Positions 1-11,666 of a stretch of 64,000 nt of DNA are shown one piece after another; positions within the stretch are counted from its first letter, which is position 1; each line of letters begins with the position of its first letter. Made by a program: the position numbers and the translations under genes. Origin of the DNA: Hyalella azteca (Eukaryota > Arthropoda > Malacostraca > Amphipoda > Hyalellidae); NCBI RefSeq assembly GCF_000764305.2, contig NW_025941703.1, positions 1-64,000 on the forward strand, given 5' to 3'. The notes beneath the pieces were generated by a model. That model saw nothing but the letters and a program-made list of their open reading frames with translations. It made no database searches and was not told the DNA's origin.

Positions 1-165
1 GCTCCGTTGCCTCGTGTGGTTGAGGAGCCCTGTGCGGGGCAGCAAGACAAGGGTTGTGCCCCTCCGCTGGGTGTCCCACCACAAGTACAGAAATTGACGG
101 AAAAACCGCTTTATACCTCACGGTTCGGTAGGGTAGTCAAACCTGTAGACAGGTTGGGTTTTTGA
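1..165 (+). CDS. LTR-retrotransposon pol polyprotein, C-terminal end (partial)
   Basis: The reading frame is open from the first base to a TGA at 163-165. It is proline-rich and ends in a TSRFGRVVKPVDRLGF-like tail, the pattern seen at the very end of many LTR-retrotransposon integrases. The body of the element lies to the left of the window. A polypurine tract and a probable LTR start follow 150 bases downstream, which supports the reading. Gypsy versus BEL cannot be decided from so short a piece. Confidence 0.6.
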   Translation, partial: APLPRVVEEPCAGQQDKGCAPPLGVPPQVQKLTEKPLYTSRFGRVVKPVDRLGF

Positions 166-318
166 ACTTGTAAATTTTTATCATGATGATCGGTATATGT
201 AAATTTTAACAAATATTCCTATTAAAAAAACGTGAACAAGTAAATCGGGCAACCTTTTATTGCTCAGGTTTACGCGTACTTTATTTTGATGTACTAGATA
301 ATGGTGGGGCTCCATCTT

Positions 319-333
319 TTAAAGAGGAGGAGA
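319..333 (+). other. Polypurine tract before the 3' LTR
   Basis: An AAAGAGGAGGAGA run sits directly before a TGTACCGAGG sequence, as expected for the plus-strand priming site at the 5' edge of a 3' LTR that begins with TG. It lies downstream of the pol stop codon. Confidence 0.5.
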
Positions 334-870
334 TGTACCGAGGTTTAAGCCTAACGCTTTGCTACGCGTTGACGTGACCGCGACACGTAGTTATCTTAGG
401 AGGTCGCGGCGCGTCAATCGGTCTCTTCTTGTGTCAACCTCCTAGTGAAATACATGTGCGTGTCCCTGATCGTGTTTCACTGACTCTAAGACTGATACAC
501 ATAAGACCAACTTTTTCTAACTTTTTCACATGCGCTACTTGGCGTCTACGGGTTGCGGACTTTTAAGTACAGTTTGCTCAGTTCTGTATCATGCACAGAT
601 TATTAGATTATATTATTATTGTTTTAAGCAGATTATACAGGCGCGAAATATTATCAATGTATTTGGGTACCTTTTCAACGAGTTCATCATTAGGATATGG
701 AGAGGCCTTCTATATAGGCTGGATAAAGCTAAGAACGTATTGTGCTTCATTCTTTTAAGCTACGAGCTACGAGCCGAAGGGTCATATCCGCTTAGCAACA
801 GAGGCGAGTGGACTTAAATTTGGATATCATTATTTGATAAAGCAAACCCATGCTATTTTTGTGTTAAACA
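334..870 (+). mobile_element. Candidate 3' LTR, right end uncertain
   Basis: The sequence starts with TGT right after the polypurine tract. A TATATA box lies at about 711-716 and could be the LTR promoter. I could not find the matching 5' LTR, which would be outside the window, nor a clear CA end, so the right boundary near 870 is a guess. The 95-codon open frame at 530-817 inside it is not recognised and is probably not a gene. Confidence 0.35.
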
Positions 871-2322
871 TGTATTATATCACTAGCATTTTGTTAGCGG
901 AGAATTTCATACACATGCTTCCTAGCTGCTATCGCCGTATTTTATATGAAATCTAGAATTGATTTTTATGGGCTTTTAAAAATGTTTGATGTCATCCCCA
1001 GCGTCAAAGAGCTCTATGTACATAATGAATTGGCTCCATGCCAGATTTGTTAAGCAAACTTCAGTTTTCTTCTTAGATGATTCCTAGGGTAGGATGAAAA
1101 TGAGCCTAGAAAGTAACAGTTTCGCGCAAGTGTCGCAACGAGGTCGCATAAATTAAGCTTTTCTATAAAACAGTTCGTAAAATTGCCTAACAACAGACAT
1201 TACTTATGAGGGCTTGTCTTAGGGCTGCCGCCGCTCTCTGTCATAGTCCAAATTAGATTTTCATTGCCAAAGTTTGCCTCATTAGAAAAGTGATTTTGTT
1301 TCTGTGCCACGTGATGGCAACACTTTTTCCATAGGCAGTAATTGCGTGTAGCGTTTGTTGTTGAGCCGTTTGGCAACCGTGCCATGTCGTTTCTATCTGA
1401 GCTTATCTTGCATATTCGATCTCAACTTATTGCCTTTTGATTTCGGCTCCACTTTGGCTCTTGATTCCAGTTTTGATTATCATAGCTGCTAATAGTTGCA
1501 ATTTGAAATTTTCTCTCTATTCCAACGCGACACTCAAACAGCGCATGATACTATCACTGAGCAGACTTCACTCATTAAAATAACTTCCTCAATCATCCTG
1601 CAATTTGTTACCGTTAAGCGTCCCAGGAAATTCAAAGAACTTCAGTCTCAGTTCTTTAAAATGCCGAGATCGTCCTTAGCTTCCCTAAGTCAAGTTCTTT
1701 TTGGAATACCATCACACTATTTCTGAAAATTTTCTGCAAAAAGATTAATTACATTACTTTGTCGGCTTGACTGCAATACCATTTTTTATATCTCCATCAT
1801 GCAATAACGCGACAATAACGCGCTCACGTTTACAATGTCTTAATATTGTCATAAGCATCCACGAGTATGCAGGAAGGACTCATCAACGATCAGTTGTTCT
1901 CATGCGTACAGTGAAATTCGAAAATACCGAGCAGCCGGCAAATCAAAACTTTATTAATCAAGGAAATTTCGGGACGTTATTGACTATACATCGACTATCG
2001 GGACTTAATTCGTGGCCGACTTTTTTAGCGGCCGACTATCAAAGTTTCATGAAATTAAGTGCTTTTCAGTACTCATATTGTTATGATCGCCATACCGTAA
2101 AATAATTATCTGTTTATTTGACTCTGTATTTATCTTTGCTACTCTGAAGTTTTCTGAGCTCATCCTTAATTTTCGTAATTTGTTTTGATAGCATTTTTCA
2201 CTTAATTAGTAGTCATACTTATGAACTAAGCAAATGGTTCTTTCAAGAAGGACGTCTTGTTAGGTAGTGTCAGGTCCTTTGCTACTTCGTAGCTGGACCT
2301 GAGGCTACTATGGCCTTGAGTA
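871..2322. other. Spacer with no recognisable gene
   Basis: Several short open frames occur (1496-1726, 1767-2105 and 1200-1385 on the other strand). None shows a known domain, splice pattern or repeat, and I treat them as chance. Confidence 0.5.
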
Positions 2323-2332
2323 CTTAATTAAG
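2323..2332. repeat. Left candidate target-site duplication of the LINE
   Basis: CTTAATTAAG here is repeated at 6373-6382 directly after the AAGAAATC tail. The ORF1 frame becomes open exactly from this point, which supports it as the boundary. Confidence 0.5.
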
Positions 2333-2643
2333 TCCTGAGGGTTCAGTGTAGTCTTGAATATCGTCCTACTCTTAGACTGACGGCAGGAAAAACAAGCCCA
2401 CAAAAACATACTCAAGATCACCAAAAACAACACTTAGCCCTCTCTCCAACATCATCTGCAACGCAAAACCCACCAGCTTGGTTCTTGTCACTACTTCCTT
2501 TACTTCTCAAACTCCTACTGGCATCCTCGCTAAGCGCCAAAATAGAATGCTTCATAGAATTAGGAACTAAACTACAAATAGAACCAACCATTTCCTCGCT
2601 ACTCACAGAACTAGGTCTCACCTCCCTTTCACATTCACAATGA
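2333..2643 (+). CDS. LINE ORF1 C-terminal fragment
   Basis: This frame is open from the proposed left edge of the element to a TGA at 2641-2643 and overlaps the ORF2 start codon as ATGA, an arrangement common between the two ORFs of LINEs. About 103 codons remain. They encode a Ser/Thr/Gln-rich stretch followed by a leucine-rich helical segment. No zinc knuckle is left in the fragment, so the assignment rests on position and overlap. Confidence 0.5.
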
Positions 2644-5600
2644 CTCTCAAGCTCTTACAATGGAATGTCCGCAGCTTTAGGTCAAACATCCCATTTATCC
2701 AAACAGCCCTAGACAACCACACACCAGATGTTCTATGCATGCAGGAAACCAATGTACCCCCCACTCACCCACTTACCCTCTTACATCGCTTGCCGGTCAC
2801 AAGATCAGACCGACTACTGGGCGGAGGTGGAACATCTATTCACATCTTTAACAATGTTCCAACGAAAACTATAGCTCTGCCACCACATATTGAAGCCTGT
2901 GCCACACGCATGTACCTCCCTTCTCATCAACTTACCATATGCTCACTGTACCTTCCTCCTTGCGCTGACAACAATACCCTGTTCTCCAACTTGAATGAAC
3001 TATACCAGACACTGCCTACTCCCTTCATCATATGCGCAGATGCAAATGCACACCATCAGTCATAGGGATCTACATATGCAAACAAACGTGGACGGCTTAT
3101 AGCAAAGTGGCTCCAAAGTAACAACCTCACTCTTATAAATACAGGAGCACCCACCCACATCAGCTCAGGTGGGGCACTCACGCACATAGACCTTACCATC
3201 ACCACTCCAACCCTAGCCCCTTCGCTAACATGGGAACCAGCCCCTGACCCTTACCATAGCGACCACCTCCCCCTCAAAATAACCGTTAACAACTTAAACC
3301 AAATGCTACTTCCCAGGCCCCGATGGATCATCAAGAAAGCAGACTGGACAATATTCCAAAGCAAAGTGGATCTCCCCCAAACATTCCTTTCTCCTTCCGA
3401 GGCATGTAGTGCAGTGGAGAGCCGGCTACTCGCAGCGGGTAAGCTGGCGGTCCCCATATCTAGCACCCGCAGAAAGCAAAAACCCACACACTGCTGGTGG
3501 ACGCCAGAGTGCACTACAACTCTCGGAGCCAAAAGGAAAGCCCTCACTATTTACCGACGAAAACCAGGCAACATACAACTGTGGATAAACTACAAACGAG
3601 CAGCCGCTCTATTCCGACATACAATCTTGCAGGAAAAAAAGAAAGCTGGACAGAATTCATTAAATCACTGAGAAGCACAACAACAACATCTGAAATCTGG
3701 AACAAAATCCGGCGACTCAGGACTTCACCCCCACCCGCAGCCATCCTACTAAGCGTAGGGGACAGCATCATCACAGACCCAGTAGAGGTAGCCAACACCC
3801 TGGCTAGAGAATTTACCGGACCACTCTCCGCAACCATTCCAACCGCACAAATTCCCAAGATCCAAGCTCTACCACCGAATACAAACTCCACACCCTGGTA
3901 CAACAAGGACTTCACCCTAACGGACCTAATACGGGCAATAAACACAACACGACCATCTGCACCAGGTCCTGATACCATACCAGCTTCATTCTTAATTCAT
4001 CTACCTCACACACAACAAAGACGCCTGCTAGCTTTCTACAACTATATTTGGAAGACAGGAGTCCCACACCAATGGCACCTGGCACACATTCTCCCATTCC
4101 TAAAACCGAACAAGCCACCCGCAAATCCATCTTCATACCGCCCCATAGCACTTACAAACAGCCTATGCAAACTACTAGAGAAAATGGTGTGTCACCGACT
4201 CAGAAGCTACCTTGAACAAGCTTCACTCATTAACCCAAACCAGAGCGGCTTCCGAACAAGACACTCCACACTAGATGCACTTACACGCCTTGAATCAGAT
4301 ATAAGACTTGGTCTTATCTTGGATAACCCAACCATTGCTGTTTTCTTGGACTTCACCAAAGCATTCGACTCAGTCTGGCATGCTGGATTACTCCACAAAC
4401 TAGAGAAACTGGGGCTGACCGGCAGAATGATGACATTCATTGAAGGCTTCCTGCAGCACAGACAAATACAAGTGAAATTACAGAATTCACTATCCTCACC
4501 ACGTCCAGTAACGACAGGTGTTCCACAAGGCTCTGTCCTCAGCCCCATTCTCTTTCTGGTAATGGTAAACGATATCATAATCTCATCTGACATCAAATAC
4601 TCCCTATTTGCTGACGACTGTGCCCTCTGGAGCACAAAATCCTCCATACCCCTGTGCATTCAATCAATCCAAGGGACTCTCAACAATATAACGGCATGGT
4701 CCAATACGTGGAAACTAAAGCTATCAGCACCCAAATCCAAAGTAATGCTTTTTTGCAACCAGAGATCACCACCAACCCCACCACTACTCCTCGCAAACCA
4801 ACCACTGGACTATGTCAACACTCATCGGTTCCTTGGCATCATTCTGGATCGCAGACTCACCTTTCGCCAGCACATCCTGGAACTGAAAGAAAAGTGTCAA
4901 CGATCACTTCGACTCCTTACAGTAGTAGCAGCACATAAATGGGGAGCAGACTTTGGCACACTACGTCGGCTCTACATATCACTCATACGGTCAAAACTGG
5001 ACTATGGCTCATTTCTATTCATCTCAACAGCTCCTACAACATTGATCATGCTTGATAGAATACAATATGCAGCATGTCGCACAATTTTGGGAGCTCTACG
5101 ATGCACGCAAGTGAAAGCCCTGGAAGCAGAAACAGACCTCCAGCCTCTATCTCTGCGTAGAAGATACCTACTCACATCATACGCCGCCCGTGTCCTGCAA
5201 ATTGAAAATCATCCCTTACGCAAAATGCTACTAGAATACTACCCATTCAACTTCTACCAGCAGCAAAAAAGACCACTACCTACAATCGGCCTCATTCACC
5301 ACGAATTCATGTCCCAAAACCTCACATTCTCTTGTGTTCCTGGGCTGACACCCAAAGTCATCTTCCCGATAATAACACCCACCATAGATCTTACCCTTCA
5401 CACCTCAAAGAAACCTGACCTTCCTCCTGAAGCATGGCAAGCATGCTGTGCAGATATCCTGGACCAGTACCCTTCCCACACCCCTGTGTATTGTGATGGA
5501 TCCAAGACGACTGAGCTAACAGCTATAGGTGTCTGGAGTGCCTCCTTCACCCTCAAAGCTCGTCTCAACAAAAATAACAATATTCTCACTGCTGAACTCT

Positions 5601-6292
5601 TTGCCATCTTCTATGCACTAAAGTTCCTGGAAGCCAGGGAGGGCTCCTTCATAATACTTTCTGACTCCCTCAGCTCCCTCAGAGCTCTACAACATATACA
5701 CTCCAAGTCGCACTTCCTAGTCCTCAAAATCACCCATCTTCTATCCACATCACAAAACAAATTCATCCTAGCTTGGGTTCCATCCCACATGGGCATCAAA
5801 GGCAATGAACTAGCAGATAAGGTGGCACGAGAAGCTCTTTCACTGCCTCAAACTGTGGCAACTTTACATTCAGACCGCGAACTTAGGAGCATGATCGCAG
5901 CGCACTTCCATGCTCAGTGGCAGCAGCAGTGGAACAATTCTACATGCAGACTTCGATTGTACAAAAACAACATAGGGCAATCTACGTACCTATCTATTCA
6001 ACGCACCCATCAAGTGCCGCTCACCAGAATTCGCTTAGGAGCAACCAAACTAACACATCTGCACCTGTTCACTGGGGGACAGCCAGCTCGCTGCACTCCC
6101 TGCCAAACAAACTGGTCTACCTTGCATCTTCTTCTTGAATGCCCACTACTGCGACAGTCACGGCTGACACTGAGGCAGGAGTGCCAGAGATCAGGGTGGC
6201 CCTTCACCCTGGAAGCCCTTCTGAGGGATGATTTCCCATCAGAGGTGCTGATCGACTTCCTGACCGAAACCGGATTCCTGAATCAATTATAA
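2640..6292 (+). pseudogene. LINE ORF2: endonuclease, reverse transcriptase, RNase H
   Basis: ORF2 would copy and insert the element by target-primed reverse transcription. From the ATG at 2640 an exonuclease-endonuclease-phosphatase fold begins with LKLLQWNVRS and includes CMQETN and the late HSDHLPL segment. The RT follows, with YRPIALTNS, FLDFTKAFDSVWH, GVPQGSVLSPILF and the catalytic FADD at 4607-4618. An RNase H domain then shows CDGS, AELFAI, LSDS and NELAD, so all four acidic residues are present. A CxxC-x8-H-x4-C motif lies near the end. Two lesions break it: an in-frame TAG at 3063-3065, where a TGG tryptophan codon is likely ancestral, and a one-base loss in or near the A7 run at 3634-3640, after which the frame changes. 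The rest is open to TAA at 6290. Confidence 0.85.
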
Positions 6293-6372
6293 ACCAGTGA
6301 CCCAACCGCACTGATCAAGGCACCTATGCCCATTGTAGGCTGGTGCTGAAGAAATCAAGAAATCAAGAAATC

Positions 6373-6382
6373 CTTAATTAAG
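6373..6382. repeat. Right candidate target-site duplication of the LINE
   Basis: CTTAATTAAG matches 2323-2332 in direct orientation and follows the 3' tail of the element. Confidence 0.5.
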
Positions 6383-8729
6383 ACTGAAAAGAAGAAGTAA
6401 GTAAATTGAGTGGGCTGAGAAATAGGCTGAAGTGTATTGAAAATTGACTAAGTGAAATGTAAATAAGGTGTAATGAATAATTCAAATATAAAAAGGTGTA
6501 AATAACTTATCATTCAATTACTATGGAGTAAAATAATCTCATTCATCTTGTGAAGTGTCAAATTTGATGAATTGGACGTAGAAGCGTTAAACTTGAGACT
6601 AGTTTAGTAGTTACTGCATACGTGAGTATTTTTTAGGCACGAGAATACTTTTACAATGCGTTTTGTAAGATTCAAATTGGAAGATGCATGCGTTCTTTGT
6701 AAATTAGTTATTGCGATTAATCAGCAATGTTGACATGCGAGATAGATATTAAAAAGTGTAGTTTTAAATATTCAGCTTATAAATTATTAATTTACGCTCA
6801 AATGACAACAAATTGAACAGTTGATCTATTTCACATGAAGAAAAAGAAGAAATGATCTATGAGAAAAACAGTTGAAGTTTCCTTTCAAATCTCAAGGAAT
6901 TAAAGTGCGACATTTCTTTTGGTGAAAGTTTGGTATCCACCCCAGGATTTTACGCGAGCTGCCTTGCTTTCTTTGTGGTCACGTTTAAGGGGTGCGTGTT
7001 TGATGCCAGCAATGCCAATCATCCTGAATATTTCACGTTCATTTCTGTAGGCAAACGTGGAAAACGCCATATAGTAGCTTAGGTATTTAATGCTTTTAAC
7101 GCAGGCATTAAAATAAAGCATTTAATGTATGCATTATAAATGCCTCTGAGCAGTAGGTCTACTGCTTAAACGAGTCCACCGCTTTATCTCCATCTGGATA
7201 AACGAACGGATAATTGTCGTGCCCTCAAACTAATCCCAGACTCTGCAAGTAATTTAATCTAATCAGACCTGATGGACAGTTAGCAGCTTCCGGATAATGA
7301 AGATCGGCGAAAAGTCTAACGAGGCGTTTCTTTTTTCTTTTTCTACCAATCAAAATGGAGACGTTATAAGGAATAAAAAACTGGAAATAGCGTAATGAGG
7401 TATGTAGTAACTATGATGTAATGAGGTATATAATATCAATGAATCATTTTAATCTGAATGACAGGTTATTTTGACGGTTTCTTTTAATTTACAGTTGATT
7501 TTGATGTCAGTTGTTGGCTGCTAACATCCTTTTATTTCGTTTAGTTTACGGTCGTAATATTAGCTATTTGTACGAGATTAGTATTTGTGTTTTGAATTTT
7601 TAATGGGGATCAGAAGCTTGGTTTATTTGGTTCCGGGCTTTCATTCTAGATTATAACCTTGCTGCTGGATTAGGGCATAGCATCTTCAGTTAAAATTTGA
7701 TGAATTTGGTTTTCTAATTTGACCTTCTATTTTCCCTATTGAATATATTGAAGTTATAATATTTCCCTATTTCTAGTTTCTAATTTCCCTATTGAAGGCT
7801 ACTAGAAATCTCAAATGATCAGATATACAAATATTTCATTAATTTTTTTATTCATATGATTATACGAGCTAATTATTAAAAAAAACGAATATAACCCGAC
7901 AAGGAGGCAGTGCATTCCAAACCCGAGAAGCCAACGCTAAAAAAATCCAGAAAAGCAGGTTGGCTGCAATCCTTTGCCTAGTGTCCTTCTGGCTTCGCTG
8001 GGATGAGGTTGATGGCGCTCATTGTTCTGGTGCCGGCATCATTGTTGTGCCTGACAATGTTTTTAGGTAATATTAGTGGGCAGTGGAAGAGTTCTTATAC
8101 ATTAATGTTAGTTTTAAGGGAAAATTGAGTTTTATAATAAAATTTGCGACCATTTTAGTGCTTACGTTTCCATTTGAAAGAAAATGCCACCACGAGAACG
8201 TCATACATTTTTTTGCATAATAAAGAGATTAATTCAGCACTCAACTAAGATATTTTCTCCTATATTAATGATTTTAGAATTTAGGTGCCTTTCTTTGGTT
8301 TATTTCTTTGAAAGTGCAAGTCTGGCATGCAGCGTCCAAATTAACCTTTTCATCATCTAAGAAAATCTAACGCTCAGAAAATGTATTGATCATATTGTCC
8401 TTATCTTGACACACATTCCTACCCATAGCTTGAGCAGAGAGCGGACGTAGTACTTGGCCTTCTTGGTTGGCCAAAGTGTGTCAGGACGATGCTATATTTT
8501 ACCTAAACAAGGTCAAAAAATGCATCGATATATGTACAATGATCCTCTAATATATCCTATGCAATTTAGCTCTAGTTTGCCCTTAATTAATATAAATATT
8601 ATAGGATAAATTCATTGTTTTGCTGCGTTGTTACGCAGTCAACATTCCCTGAAAAAATTAACATCAATCGAACATTTTTCACAGCGCTAGCAAGCAATAA
8701 TAATCGGGCACCAGAAGCCGACCCCGTGA
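6383..8729. other. AT-rich spacer
   Basis: No coding exon, RNA gene or clear repeat was found. A somewhat GC-richer patch at 7895-8050 has a minus-strand frame with an NLIPAKPEG-like stretch that I do not recognise; it may be a transposon remnant. Confidence 0.4.
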
Positions 8730-8950
8730 ATGGCCGGGCACCCATGTCCCCTTCCTTTCACCCTACCTTGCTCCCTTCCATGCCCCCTGCCTCGCCCCCT
8801 TCCCTGCCCCCTATCCTTGCCCCCTTCCCTCGCTCCAAATTTGGCTGCAAACTTCACCTGGAATGGCACCTGCCACAACAGGTGCGGCGATGACAGGTTG
8901 GCTGGTGGCTGCAGGTGTGATGTGGCCTGCACTTCTGACACCTGTTGCAG
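8730..8950 (+). CDS. Somatomedin-B-like exon, probable upstream part of the EndoU gene
   Basis: From about 8850 to 8950 the frame reads a short Cys-rich domain, NGTCHNRCGDDRL then GGCRCDVACTSDTCCR, with cysteines spaced C-x3-C-x8-C-x-C-x3-C-x4-CC. This is seven of the eight cysteines of a somatomedin-B domain, including the CxCD and CC signatures. A GT donor at 8951 cuts the frame after two bases of a codon; the eighth Cys would be in the next exon, which I could not find. Vertebrate ENDOU proteins carry SMB domains before the RNase domain, and the EndoU exons lie downstream on the same strand, so I link them. The left edge is unclear: the open frame runs back to an ATG at 8730 through a Pro-rich C-tract, and no in-frame AG acceptor is visible. 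Confidence 0.55.
8740..8840. repeat. C-rich pyrimidine tract with imperfect CCCCTTCCCTG repeats
   Basis: Runs of C4-C5 separated by TT(C/A)C units make a strongly strand-biased tract. The minus strand has many G3-G5 runs and could form G-quadruplexes. It encodes a Pro/Leu-rich stretch in all plus frames, so it gives spurious open frames on both strands. Confidence 0.7.
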
Positions 8951-8952
8951 GT

Positions 8953-9739
8953 TAGCAATTTATTGTAAATACTTCTTTAATAACACTTGAACGTTTTTAA
9001 TGATATATAGTCACCTGTAAAATAATTTCAATAATATAGCTACATGAATGTTAATTAGGGTGAAACTACATTGCATAAAAAGCCCAATTGGGCTTTTTTA
9101 TAGTTAAATTGTATTAAATTATTGAACAATTTTTTAATAGTATTTTCTTGATTAATTTCCAGAATACGCAAATTGCGCCAGAAATATTAATAGTATATGC
9201 GTACAAATATTAACTATAGATTATCCAGTATTTTCGGCAGAACTACCTGGAGCTTATCGTCATCATAATGAAATATAAGCTCTGAACAAACGTTCTATAG
9301 AAATTGATGTATACTTTGTTGTGGAACAGATGAAAGAAAAGTAAAAAAAAGCTTCAAGCTGAAGTTTAATTTTTAATCGTTAGAGAAAAACATTTAGCTT
9401 TCCGACATTTCCGTTGACTTTGGATCTTGTGTTTTCTACGGCAAATAAATTTAATTAAGGACAAACATAGGTAATTTAACCTAAAATATTTTGATATTTA
9501 CTAGTAAGTATTGTTGTTAGGCAACATTTTCATGTATTCTCTAGTGTATGAAATTAAATTAGATTTAGCGTCAAGTTCTTTCAAGTTTCACATAATGATC
9601 AGAAATATACGAGTCAAGGAAATCTAAGTCTCAAAAATTTGCGTTCCGAACTATACTCCTCAAAAATAAATTTTAATCACGCTACTTTTCCCTTTGTATT
9701 CCGTTTATTCACTGCATTATTTAGTGAAATTAGGATCTT
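8953..9739. other. AT-rich sequence between the SMB exon and the 160-bp repeats
   Basis: Probable intron of the EndoU gene. Apart from the palindrome at 9077-9098 nothing was recognised, and the exon carrying the last SMB cysteine was not found here. Confidence 0.4.
9077..9098. repeat. Perfect 22-bp palindrome
   Basis: A5-GCCCAATTGGGC-T5 reads the same on both strands. It has no partner copy that I saw. Confidence 0.8.
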
Positions 9740-10125
9740 GAAAGCTGATAATTGAGTTTGATTATCAATTTCGGTCACGTTACAGTGACTTGGCATGTGC
9801 GCGCTTACATAAATATTTAATTGGATTTAGTTAATTGTTTGATTTATTTTAATTTTTATTCGATTTAATCTAATTTTTATTTTATTTATTAAAATTCAAT
9901 TCAATTTAATTTGAATTAATCAACAGTTCAATAATTAGTTTTGGTTGCGTTAACGCGACTACGCAAGTGCTTGATTTCATTTATAATTCAATTTTATTTT
10001 ATATGATATATTTTAATATATATTTAAAACATCTTTATTTAATTTATTTGAATTAAGTTTCGATCCACTATTTTATTAATAATTTTGATCACGTTACAGT
10101 GACTACGTGAGTGCGTGCTTTTCAT
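9740..10125. repeat. Decayed tandem repeat, about 160-bp unit, three copies
   Basis: A segment with TCACGTTACAGTGACT followed by TGCGYGCTT recurs at about 9775, 9945 and 10090, separated by AT-rich TTTAATTT tracts. The copies differ considerably from each other. Confidence 0.5.
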
Positions 10126-10599
10126 GCGAGAACCGATGCACGCAATCCGTGCGTGTCGGCGCTCCGTGTCAGTGCGATTCAAGATGCGGTGGCAGTCTTC
10201 GTGCACCTGACTGCTGCACGGACTACACAGCTGCATGCAGTACGTGGTGTAGTGCTGCTTGATGTACGTGGTATACCTTGCACTGTGCGCTTGCCCACCT
10301 GTGTGGTATACATGTGTTCTCCACATACCACGGACGATCCTGTTTGTCAAAGTTATTGGAGCACCACGACCATCGTCTTGCAGCTCTAATGGATGAGGGA
10401 GCTGGAGTAGACCTATTAAAATAGAATATAATAGAAGTGTTGGCATTGAAGAAATAGGCCCATGGCCTGTTGTCGGTTCTTATACTTTTCGTGACTTGAA
10501 TTCACAAGGGATCCGGCCTTTGGAACCCGATCTTTCCATAACTGACGATTGTTGAGAGCGCTGCTGGTCTTATTGAAAGGCCCGTGAGGTGCAAGGCAT
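10126..10599. other. Unassigned sequence
   Basis: GC content is higher than in the neighbours and overlapping open frames occur on both strands. No domain is recognisable. The right part may already belong to the decayed LINE that follows. Confidence 0.35.
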
Positions 10600-11560
10600 T
10601 TATAGACTGTACATATGTTCCTGCATAGCTTCGTCTAGTCAGTATTGGTCTTTACTAAAGCATTTGACAAAGTTGACCGCGGCGTACTATTCAGAAAACT
10701 ATGACTGCTGGGGGTAGGAGGATGCTTGTTAGCGTGGATTCACAACTTTTTCTAATTGGCAGTGTACAATCTGTCGCAATTGAAAACTCTAAATTGAGAG
10801 AAGCGAGTGCGAAAAACGAGGGTGGAAAGCGGAGTGCCGCAGAGCTCGGTGCTCATGGCCCGATCCTCTTCCTCATCCACATCGTTAACATTGACTCGGA
10901 ACTTACACATGCATCTACATCGTCATTTGCGGACGATACAAGGCGACTTGGCCCGTACGAAGCTATAATCGTCGACAATCTACGATTGGGACTCTAGTGA
11001 ATAACCTGTATTTCGAAGGAATCTATTTAGAAGTAATGATATACAAAGTTATATACTGATTTTAGGATGCTGCACCGCTACTTGGTATCGGACACAGTAG
11101 TCAAGGAGAAGTAACTTGTTCGTGATCTCGGAATTTTGATGACCAAAGCTACGTTTAATGAAAACGTTGCGGCAATAGTTGCGAAAGGCAGGCAACAGAT
11201 GGAGCGGATCTGGTTGGTATTTAGAACAAGAGTATTTACACTTTTTCGAGTCTTCATGCTCCCTATTCTGTAGTACTGCTGCTATCTTTGGGCGCCTCTC
11301 AAGCCGGGTGTGATGTGGCAATGGGATGCAGTTCAGATGATCTTCACGTTCAGGATCAGGGGTACTAGGGTACTTCGCTATTGGGGCTGGTTGGAGCATC
11401 TGAGACTGTATCCACCGGAGAGGAGAGGGGAAATGTATATCATACAGTACACTTGTATAAAAGATAACTGGACTGGCCCCAACCTGGCATGTGAGACCTT
11501 TAGAATAGTGATATCACAACCAAAGGAGTTATTGATTTTACTTGATACGCCCATTTAACA
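10600..11560 (+). pseudogene. Decayed reverse transcriptase of a CR1/Jockey-like LINE
   Basis: Scattered RT motifs appear in changing frames: FTKAFDKVDRGVLFRKL at about 10652-10705, a GVPQ.SVLGPILFLIHI-like stretch near 10830-10890, FADDT at about 10927, and the thumb-region pattern DLGILMTKATFNENV then LPIL.YCC.LW at 11130-11290. Stop codons and frameshifts interrupt every segment. The endonuclease part is missing or unrecognisable. It lies in a probable intron of the EndoU gene. Confidence 0.65.
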
Positions 11561-11666
11561 ACCGAGCTGCGGTCACAGTTCAGATTCTTTGGGAGCTTTG
11601 GGAGGGATCTCCCTCCTTAGCGGACCCGAGGCTGTTCAATGCCTAAATGAAGGAGCTGAGAGGAGG

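Larger units (their letters stand above)
2333..6372 (+). mobile_element. 5'-truncated non-LTR retrotransposon (I-like LINE with RNase H)
   Basis: The element is flanked by a 10-bp direct repeat, CTTAATTAAG, at 2323-2332 and 6373-6382, which is a candidate target-site duplication, although the sequence is a palindrome. Inside are the end of ORF1, an overlapping ORF2 with endonuclease, reverse transcriptase, RNase H and a terminal Cys-His motif, and a short 3' UTR. It finishes in repeats of AAGAAATC at about 6351-6372. The C-rich, GC-richer coding sequence contrasts with the AT-rich surroundings. An RNase H domain after the RT points to the I superfamily; the exact clade is inferred. Only two inactivating lesions were found, so the insertion looks young. 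Confidence 0.85.

Noticed and set aside
2374..2380. AGACTGA as the target duplication of the LINE (again at 6382-6388)
   Set aside because: Only seven bases, and ORF1 sequence is open further left; the 10-bp CTTAATTAAG repeat fits better.
8687..8941. Minus-strand RG-rich frame (GRGRGRGHGREQGRVKGRG)
   Set aside because: It is the antisense of the C-rich tract and the SMB exon.
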